From Pyricularia pennisetigena (Eukaryota > Ascomycota > Sordariomycetes > Magnaporthales > Pyriculariaceae): DNA of 64,000 nt. The notes under the pieces were generated by a model, which saw only the letters and a program-made list of their open reading frames with translations, searched no databases and was not told where the DNA came from. The position numbers and the translations under genes were made by a program. Within the stretch, counting starts at the first letter, position 1, and every line of letters begins with the position of its first letter. This document shows positions 56,638-64,000 of the stretch, one piece after another. The stretch spans positions 2,673,348 to 2,737,347 of the forward strand of contig NC_043741.1 of assembly GCF_004337985.1 (NCBI RefSeq), given 5' to 3'.

Positions 56638-58422
56638 TTAGCGGATAGTCATCTGCTTGACCATGTCGGCCTTGCTGGAAGCACCCAGGCCGGCGGAGCT
56701 AGCACCAGCCTTCTTCTCGAAGACCTTCCAGAACTTGAGGCTCTCGTCGGCAGCCGCAGTTGCCAGCATCTGGCCGTCGGGGCTCAGGCAGGTGTGCAGG
56801 ACACGGCTCTCGTGGGCGGGAATCTCGACGGTGCGCACGAGGGTCGGGTAGCTCCAAATGCTGAGCGAGTTGTCGGGGAAGCCGCTTGAGCTGACGATCT
56901 CGCGATAGTGGGGGCTCCAACGTAAGCTGGTGACCTGCGAGCCTGTATCAATGCTGTTGACGCGAGCGCCCGAAGTCGAGTTCCAGAAGTGGATGTGGCG
57001 GTCGTACGAGCCACCACCGGTAGCCAGCAGGTTCATGTTCCAGGGGCACCAGGCCAAAGCCTTGACGGCGGCTTTGTGGTTGGTCTTGGTGAACTTGGGC
57101 ACGGCGAGCGAACGGGCGTCCCAGATGGAGACAAGGTTGTCGTTGCCACCAGTGGCGAGCTGGGCACCATCGGAGCGCCACTCGAGGCCGCAGACCTCCG
57201 AGGTGTGAGAGACAAGCTCGGCAACCTTGTGCTCAGCAATGCGCACATCGTGGTTGAAGACAAGGCCGGAGCGGGCACCGGTAGAGAGGAGGTGCTTGTT
57301 CCATCCCATGACGGAGACACGGGTGTCGTGACCGTGCATGCTGCGGACCTTGGCGCCCTCGGCGACGTCCCAGATCTGCACCTCGCCGGTTCCCATACCC
57401 ACACTGACGTAGGCGCCGTCTGCCGACCACTTGACACTGCTGACGTACGTGTCCGGGCTGGTCTCGAGCAGGCAGCTAACACTGCCCTCGTCAGCTGACC
57501 AAACGTAAACATTGCGCTCCAGGCCAATGGCGACCTGATTTCCAGAGCTCCAGTCCAAAAGGTTCAGGTAGTAGTCATCAATCAGTCCAGGGGCGTCAAG
57601 GACACGCTCAGGAGCGGTGGCGATGCGGCGGCGAGACTGTGCCGAGGACGAGCTGGCAGGCCTCAGAGGACGGTTGTACTGCTGTCGGAGGTCAATTGGC
57701 TTGGATGACTCTGGGGGAGCAGGCTTGAACTCCAGGATGCGTGTGTTGAGGCTAACTCCGCAGGCGTTTGCGATGGAGTTTTGGTATGCTGCAGTGTTGG
57801 GCGAGGGACGCGAGTAAGGCTCGGCTTCGTCATCATCATCACCAATGTTAAGCGCCTCGAGGGCAGCAAGAGCCTCGTCAGCAGCCGAGGAAAGAACGCC
57901 AGAAGACTCGCTGCTGCTGCTCTTGGGTCGCCTCTCATGCATGTCCAGCTTTCCAGAGCCGACATTGGCAATAGCGGAGCTGGCAGTACGGTTGGGGATA
58001 AAGCGGTCGCCGGCAGCATAGCTGACTGAGGTCTTGGAAGTCTTCTGCCTAATAGTCTTCCTTGTCTTGGTGCTGGAGGGGGTCTTGGTTGCCTGGTGAC
58101 CTGTGCCGGTCAGAGTGAAGTCTGAGACGCCGAGCTCCAGAGCCTTGCGAGGGGTGGAAACACCGCGAGCGATGTTGGACTTGGGCGAGTCACGCTGCTG
58201 CTTTGCGGCAAGATGAGCTGCAAGCTTGGCCGTGTAGCTTGATTTGCCGGCAGGCTTATAGCTCTCGTCGGGAGTGCACGGCGATGAGTTGACATTGGCA
58301 GCAGCCACGGCAACGGCGCGTTGACGTGGAGACGGCGTCAGTGGCATCCGTCCGCCAGCGGTCCGGGTGGAAAAGAGACCCGTGTGGGACTTGAGAGGCG
58401 TCTCGCAGAATGCAGTCGCCAT
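56638..58422 (-). CDS. CDC20: Cdc20/Slp1-type APC/C activator (594 aa)
   Basis: WD40 adaptor that recruits substrates to the anaphase-promoting complex at metaphase-anaphase and is a target of the spindle checkpoint. Single exon. The disordered N-terminus contains Ser/Thr-Pro sites (PLTPSPRQR, STPRKA, KTPSST) and the C-box DRFIPNR at about 139-145. Linker residues APGLIDDYYLNLLDWSSGNQ introduce seven WD repeats (about 300-570), including VWSADEG, IWDVAEG, SGLVFNHDVR, IWDARS, FWNSTSG, IWSYPT and FWKVFEK. The C-terminus ends in the Ile-Arg dipeptide that docks on TPR subunits. The start at 58422 has a strong context (AAAAATGGC). The frame is open further upstream but without an ATG. A Cdh1-type activator is less likely given the overall fit. 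Confidence 0.93.
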   Translation of the reverse strand: MATAFCETPLKSHTGLFSTRTAGGRMPLTPSPRQRAVAVAAANVNSSPCTPDESYKPAGKSSYTAKLAAHLAAKQQRDSPKSNIARGVSTPRKALELGVSDFTLTGTGHQATKTPSSTKTRKTIRQKTSKTSVSYAAGDRFIPNRTASSAIANVGSGKLDMHERRPKSSSSESSGVLSSAADEALAALEALNIGDDDDEAEPYSRPSPNTAAYQNSIANACGVSLNTRILEFKPAPPESSKPIDLRQQYNRPLRPASSSSAQSRRRIATAPERVLDAPGLIDDYYLNLLDWSSGNQVAIGLERNVYVWSADEGSVSCLLETSPDTYVSSVKWSADGAYVSVGMGTGEVQIWDVAEGAKVRSMHGHDTRVSVMGWNKHLLSTGARSGLVFNHDVRIAEHKVAELVSHTSEVCGLEWRSDGAQLATGGNDNLVSIWDARSLAVPKFTKTNHKAAVKALAWCPWNMNLLATGGGSYDRHIHFWNSTSGARVNSIDTGSQVTSLRWSPHYREIVSSSGFPDNSLSIWSYPTLVRTVEIPAHESRVLHTCLSPDGQMLATAAADESLKFWKVFEKKAGASSAGLGASSKADMVKQMTIR

Positions 58423-58496
58423 TTTTGATACGATCTTATTTAGTGGTTTCGAGTATGTACTCTTGCGTGAAGATGTAATGATAGGCGTGACTATGC

Positions 58497-58544
58497 TCAA
58501 GAAGGTATGATCCAGATGCAGCAGATGGCTTTGTTGGTTTGCAT
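58497..58544 (-). promoter_or_regulatory. uORF in the presumed Cdc20 leader
   Basis: A 15-residue frame (MQTNKAICCIWIIPS) ends 74 nt before the Cdc20 start codon. It matters only if transcription starts upstream of it, which cannot be seen here. Confidence 0.35.
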
Positions 58545-60551
58545 GGGTGTGCGAGTGTGATAGGTGGGTGGATGGAAATGTAGAGAGAATCTTGCTAAAA
58601 CTCTCGGTAGGAGGAGGGATGAGTGTGAGGAGAGCAAAGTCTGGATTTGTAGGTTGATGTCTGTCCAAGTTCTCGAGGATGAAGTCGTGGCAGGAGCACT
58701 GCCTTAAGAAGAAATCTGTTTACTGCGGGAGTCACCGTCTGTTGGCAGGGCAACAAGAAAGACTTGAATAAATAGTGGGTCTTGCGGTGAGCGCTGGCGT
58801 GGGTGGGGTCGACGACTGGGAAACTCCTGAGCAACGTCCTTTTGATACCCCGTTTTAAATTGAACGCTGTTACAGACCGTGGTCTGTCTCTGGAATTGGA
58901 AGGGCCGTCTCTCCGTGGCCTATCTTGCGTTGCCTCAGCATTACTTGCTCGGTGCTCGGTGCTAGGGTAACCTGAACGGTTTCCTGAGGTGGCTGCATCC
59001 ACCAACTACCTAGGCATGCACTCCACTGAACCTTCTCCCAGAACAGTGGCTGGTTGGCCGGTCGATTCTTTCACTTTTCACTTCAGCCGAGGATCGGGAA
59101 GACAGTCAGTACCGGTAGGTACGCACAAAGTTGAACTCGAGCGGTTTCACACGCACAATTTGCATCGTGGCCAATGTGAAGGGTGGTTGGGTTAGTCGTT
59201 AGCCCACAAAGCATGTGCTCGATTCCAGGATTGCCTGATTACTCGGTTCTTTGACGGGCTCGACCCCATCTTCCTCATCCGACTGTCATTAACAAGCGAG
59301 ATTATATGTACGTCTAGCTGTCGCGACTTCTAGATCATAAATTGGATGGCGAGTCCATGTAACATTGAGGGTGCCAGTATATCATGAAATGTCACTTCTG
59401 GACGTTGGGAAAAGACCAATGACGTACTACCTCAGGTAGGTAGGCAAAATATGTGCTAAGTATTGTTAAACGGGGTTCAGCCCAGAGCCTGCACATGTGG
59501 CTATAGCTCGACCCGAAATACGATGATCAACCCGACTATCAATTGAGTTCAAGCCATGGCCGTAAAATTAATGGAACTCGAGTTCATATTCGAATTCAAC
59601 TTAGCCCACGACTTCCGTTGCTCCTTCAAACCAGGCATTACCGAAAATGAGATTTACGTAGCATAGATGGGTATGCACGGAAATTCATCAAAACGCCTAT
59701 CGCGAAGTCAGGAGGACTGATTGAAATCGTACGTCGAAAGTGAGAATGCTGTTTCCATTCCAAATATATTTAATGATTCCTCATCTTTGAGGTGACACAA
59801 CTAACTAGGTGATAGTTAGGTAGTCAAGGTACAGTTCCATCTGATGGTAAGCCTGGTCATGGCACCTTTTGTGCGCCTGGGAGATGAATGACATAGACGT
59901 TTTGACATTGTACCGCCATTTCCTCGGGAGATAAGGCAGAATGCTGGCTAGGAAGTAATTTTTTACCTATTATTCAAAAGCACAAATATAAAAGCGAAAA
60001 GCACAGAAATGGGGACCCTCGTATCGATGTCGCAAATGCTTTTTTTTTTTTTTTTTTTTTTTTTTTTCCATCTTGTCAAGCACATCAGCCCTATATTGTC
60101 AGGAAAGCGAGATGCCGTTATAGAGCCGGTACGTACTGGTGGATCTCTGCGACGGAAGCAGCCACACACAAAAACAAACCCCTGCAAGACTAAGAAAGGT
60201 CCGTGCCCTCCAGCCTCAGCTCCAGCCAAAATTTAAAGCCCAAAAGGTGGAGGACGGAGTGGGTTGGGTTCCCCATCCAAGGCTTGTCGCTGTTTTTGTG
60301 TCAAGACACCTTGATTGACGGTTTTGAATACAACCGTGCTGTCGTCAGTGCGTGCACCAAGCACATCCAGACATTGCGGACCAAGCCAGCCAACCGACCC
60401 GACCTGACTTAAACTGCCAAAGATCACGAGAGACACTCCCATTCACAAAACCATTGGTTGTCATTGTCATTAGCGCGCGACTGGGTCCCACGATACAATG
60501 GTTTCCGAATAGTTGGACCACCGACCGATCCCAAAGCAAACCCCACGCAAC
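58545..60551. other. divergent promoter region, Cdc20 / Kelch-BTB gene
   Basis: About 2 kb shared upstream region of two divergent genes. It contains AGGTAGGT words, a poly(T)28 at 60040-60067 and no supported coding frame. Confidence 0.5.
60040..60067. repeat. poly(T)28
   Basis: Uninterrupted run of 28 T about 480 bp upstream of the Kelch/BTB start. Confidence 0.95.
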
Positions 60552-63081
60552 ATGGTCCAGCCCGCCAATACCACTGGGGCGCCGCAGTCCCTCTTCGGGG
60601 GCGGAGCGCCGACCGCGCCAACCCCCGGGACCCCACAAGGAGCCTCGATCGGCGCCGGCGCCAGCCCAAGCCCAGGGCCAGGCACCGGCACCGGGACACT
60701 GACAGCGTCTTCGACTCCCTCGCTGCTCAGCCAGACCAGCGCTCCGGGCTCGGCCACATCGTCCAACAACACTTTCGTCATGAGCAACTCGCCCGTCAAG
60801 AGTCGTGGTCTACCTGATGGATATAGGCCTAAAGTGACTCGAACTCTTGGCAACAGGCCGGCCTGTCTGGTGAACGCCTCGGTGACATACTGCGGGAACA
60901 ACCAAATTTATGCCTTTGGCGGCTTCGATCAGTACACCGATGAGGTCTATAATCACGTCTTGAGGCTGGATCTTGTGAGCCTTCAGTGGTCCCTCGTTGA
61001 CAACTATGGCGACATCCCCGGTGTTCGTATGGGTAAGGTTCCAGGCGCTCAAATCGCATCGCGCGTTGATCTGCCTACTATATATGCTAATTCTTCTTAA
61101 CCGACAGGACATACTGCTACACTATACAAGGGTGACAGGTTACTGGTATTCGGAGGCGAGAACGAGCATCGTACATATCTTTCAGATTTGATAATATTCG
61201 ATTTGAAGACGGCTCACTGGACGCAGCCTCAATGCAGCGGTCCCATACCCCGAGGGCGCGCCAGGCATGCCGCCATTCTACATGAGGACAAGCTCTTCAT
61301 TGTTGGGGGCATCACTGGTCACGATAATCACGTATTGGATGATGTTTGCTTCCTAGACCTCAAAACCTTTACGTGGTCGAGATCGTGGCGTTTTGTTTCA
61401 CGATTCGACCACAGCGCATCGATATGGTACGTTGTTTTTGCGCAGCACCTGTCACGACACTTAGTTACCTGACACAGGACTGCATTCTAACGTGTGTCCA
61501 ACCTGCAGGAATGATAGAGTTTGGGTTTATGGTGGGCTGAGTGAGGAGATGAACAGGACCAGCGAACTCTGGTGGCTTGATCTCAAGGGAAGCCCTGCTT
61601 TCGAAACGCCGCCTCAGGTCGGCACATTCGACCGAGCCTCGCTGGCCAGTCGAGTCAGCCACTCCGCGCGGCCAGCATCCTACTCCCCACTGGTGCAGTC
61701 CCCAATAGTCGGGACTTCAGGCTATGCTGCCAATTCTAGGACAGCACAAGTTAATCCTCCTTCATTCCAGCTCAAGTCTTTCGCTCCGATAGCCCCCGGC
61801 ACAATCTCATCCATCAAGTTCCATTCGGGGCCTATTGTTCCTGAACAAGGCACCGGCTACCATTTCCACGTCTATTCTTCGGGAACTCTGCTTGACTTTT
61901 TGACTCCAACCACATCATCATCATCCAAGGACTGCTCGCTCTCAGCGCTGGACCTCAACTCGTTACGGTGGCAGAGGCTTGCGGAGGGTAGGGAGATCTT
62001 CAAGAGCGGCTATCGCTGGCACTACTGTACCCTCAGCGAAGATGGCACAAAGGCCTGGCTTTTGGGATGCCCGTCTGAGCAGAGTGCTCTCGATCTGGGC
62101 GCAAATGGTCTCGAAGAGTACCTGAGTGACATTATGGAAGTTGATCTGCGCCGGTACGGATTTCTGGGCAACAATATGGCCCCCGAGCCGCGGGCTGAGT
62201 TGCTACGCCCCTCGTCGAGGATCCGCATCGTTGAGCAGCCGTCAAGAGGTCTTGGCGCAGATCTGGCCACTTTGTTCAACGTTCCTCCCGAGGCCGGAAG
62301 CGGCACTGATTTTGTGGTCACAGCCCTTGCCGATGATTGTGAAGATGAGAGCATGGTTGGATCCGCATTGGTGCAGCCTAGCGATTCCTCGTCTGTCGGT
62401 GGTGCAGACTCGTGGCTCTCGCCTGACGCTCCAACATCACCGCCCATACATGTGCACCGGCTTATTCTACAAGCTCGCTGGCCACACTTTCGCCGTCTCT
62501 GGGCCTCGCAGATGGCCGAGTTTCATACTCGCAAAATGCACATCCCCGAGCCATACAGTGTGGTCAAGGCGTTCCTATATTACCTTTACACTGACCGCAT
62601 AGATCCCTCGATTGAAGATGAGGGGGCTGATTCGGGAACAACAACGGACCTGTCCGACATTGCCGGGCTGCTCGTCATGAGCAACATATACGGCATCCCG
62701 CACCTGCGGCTGTTGTGCGTCAACCGGCTCGCCAAGGAGTTGGATGTTGACCATGCGTGTATCATCTGGTACCGCGCTGGGCTGGCTGACGAGGAGTGGC
62801 TCCGCAAGCGTGCTGCGGCTTACTGCCTGACTCACTGGGGCAGGATTGTGCGGACCTCGGGCTTCCTGCGGCTCCCGAGGAGTGCCTTGGTCGAGCTGTC
62901 GCAAGAGATCGATATGGAGGGTCGCGTGATTGGGGGTGAGGAACTCGACATGTTCGTCGGCTCCACCATGGCCACTGATAGCTCCGGGGCTCTAGCCAGA
63001 CGCAAGGAGAGTATGAGCAGCCAGCCGAGTCAAATGATCGAGTCGGAGGTCGATGACGACGATGGAATGGAACTCAACTAA
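60552..63081 (+). CDS. Kelch-repeat and BTB-domain protein, Ral2-like (790 aa)
   Basis: Probably a scaffold in Ras or polarity signalling. Exons 60552-61032, 61108-61426 and 61509-63081, phases 1 and 2 matching. Residues 1-90 are Gly/Pro/Ser/Thr-rich. Kelch blades follow: NQIYAFGGFDQYTDEVYNHV, HTATLYKGDRLLVFGGENE, HAAILHEDKLFIVGG and NDRVWVYGGLSEEMN, covering about 110-300. A Ser/Pro-rich insert separates these from a further propeller-like part. A BTB fold starts near residue 578 (HVHRLILQARWPHFRRLWASQM), continues with EPYSVVKAFLYYLYTDRID and a BACK-like helical region. The tail is acidic (VDDDDGMELN). The Kelch-then-BTB order and total form match fission-yeast Ral2, needed for Ras1 activation, as recalled; orthology was not tested. 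Start chosen as the first ATG in the open frame. Confidence 0.88.
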
Positions 63082-63782
63082 GGCGGCAGCAACGCTGCAA
63101 GCGCGAGAGCCCCATTCGTCTTTTTTGGGAGAATTTTTCCTCTGATACAATCTGCTCATGTCATCGAGCTTCAAACACTGGAATACGACATGCTTAACTA
63201 AGACCAAGTCAAAGGCCTAGAATCCTGCTTGGTGGTTCTGTCCAGGCTTTCCTCAGAATGCATCAGGTGCTTGGGTATTCCAGGGCATGACAATACAATG
63301 TTGGACCTTTCTGGTCGGCTTTCGAATTTCTTTTCTCATGCAGAGCCATTCGCACTTTGCCTGTTCGACCTTTCTTACAGGATACACATTCGTTTTTGCT
63401 GTTCGATTTCATTTTCTGTCTTGATTTATTGCTGGCATCATGTCTTGCATTACAGACCGGAGTTTGCGTCTTTTTTGTTTTATTTCGCTGTCACCTGGGA
63501 GCTTGGTTGGTTGGTTGGACGGGGCGTTTATTCAATGATACATGACTCTTACACGGACTGAATGCTATTTTCCCCCCCCTTTTCCCTTACCGATCGGCTG
63601 GGTGCCACTGTAGGAATTTATTACAAGTTTATCAATGCTAATCCTGACGCAAAAGGAGAGCCCAAAGCGCAATACTACCGTATAGTGGAGTACATGCTAG
63701 TGGTCTCGAGTGGCTCTTGATTTGCTGCTGACTAGACCTCCGTCAGACGATAGTATCCTTCGCTCAGTATAGGTTTCCTGCC
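63082..63782. other. 3' flank of the Kelch/BTB gene
   Basis: T-rich 3'-UTR-like sequence. No gene seen. Confidence 0.5.
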
Positions 63783-63944
63783 ATGGCGATTTCCACGTCG
63801 TCAACTGCCACCTTGGATCACATACACCCGCAGCTGTGCCGAGTCAGAGAGGCAAAGCACGCAGCAAGTGGCTCTAAAGTTGTGCGCGCGGACAAGAACT
63901 TGATTGGACTCATTACACTCCAAGCTCCCATCGTGTACACGTGA
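63783..63944 (+). CDS. weak small ORF (53 aa)
   Basis: ATG in a good context (TGCCATGGC) opens a frame starting MAISTSSTATLDHIHPQ, with no targeting signal or motif. It could be the first exon of a gene continuing beyond the window. Weak. Confidence 0.2.
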   Translation: MAISTSSTATLDHIHPQLCRVREAKHAASGSKVVRADKNLIGLITLQAPIVYT

Positions 63945-64000
63945 ATCGCGATCGCTCGAGGGACAAACCCCAGATCACGACGTACATATTTACAACTAAA

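Noticed and set aside
58423..58668. N-terminal extension of Cdc20
   Set aside because: The frame is open for 82 codons upstream, but its first codon is TTG and there is no ATG in that frame; the ATG at 58422 has strong context.
1..64000. Secondary-metabolite cluster, CRISPR array, prophage or insertion sequence
   Set aside because: No polyketide or peptide synthase, no spaced direct repeats, and no phage or bacterial transposase genes; the introns and gene set are nuclear fungal.

Overview
This is a nuclear window from a filamentous ascomycete (Pezizomycotina). Most protein genes carry several short GT-AG introns (about 55-150 nt, often with CTAAC/CTGAC-like branch sites). The proteins have typical fungal forms: a multi-PAS hybrid histidine kinase, an L-arabinitol 4-dehydrogenase, a LaeA-like methyltransferase, TFIIA-alpha/beta, Cdc20 and a Kelch/BTB protein resembling fission-yeast Ral2. 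The L-arabinitol dehydrogenase looks closest to Sordariomycete proteins (recalled, not searched). Long poly(A)/poly(T) runs and frequent GTAC and ACCTACCT intergenic words fit that class. A Magnaporthales-like species is my guess only.

Layout. 1-4.4 kb: sparse, with one probable small spliced gene (2847-3283). 4.46-7.1 kb: seven-exon gene (+) for a conserved fungal protein with six Cys/Trp helical repeats. 8.16-8.68 kb: two tandem intron-containing tRNA-Ile(AAU) genes. 8.7-17.9 kb: gene-poor, full of simple repeats, with weak small-ORF candidates. 17.9-19.9 kb: PH-domain, Ala/Glu/Lys-rich protein (+). 21.6-26.5 kb: hybrid histidine kinase (-), with an assembly gap inside its only intron. 26.6-31.2 kb: mostly empty, one weak ORF. 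31.3-39.5 kb: four co-oriented (+) genes: a four-helix membrane protein, succinate-semialdehyde dehydrogenase, L-arabinitol 4-dehydrogenase and mitochondrial ATP synthase subunit g. 44.06-45.4 kb: isolated LaeA-like methyltransferase (-). 45.4-52.9 kb: gene-poor, with a putative small secreted peptide and a probable small multi-exon gene (48.1-48.6 kb). 52.9-58.4 kb: TFIIA large subunit (-) and Cdc20 (-), with a short TATA-led ORF between them. 60.5-63.1 kb: Kelch/BTB protein (+), divergent from Cdc20.

How the genes relate. No operon-like or clear secondary-metabolite cluster is visible. The 33-39 kb block is metabolic and mitochondrial: GABA-shunt step, pentose catabolism, ATP synthase. The right end holds core cell-cycle, transcription and polarity or Ras-signalling genes. 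The main added value here is exon-level models (all phases checked by hand), several small spliced candidates absent from simple ORF views, and regulatory oddities. One of those is a uORF whose stop codon overlaps the histidine kinase start codon. I found no clearly undescribed multi-gene system.
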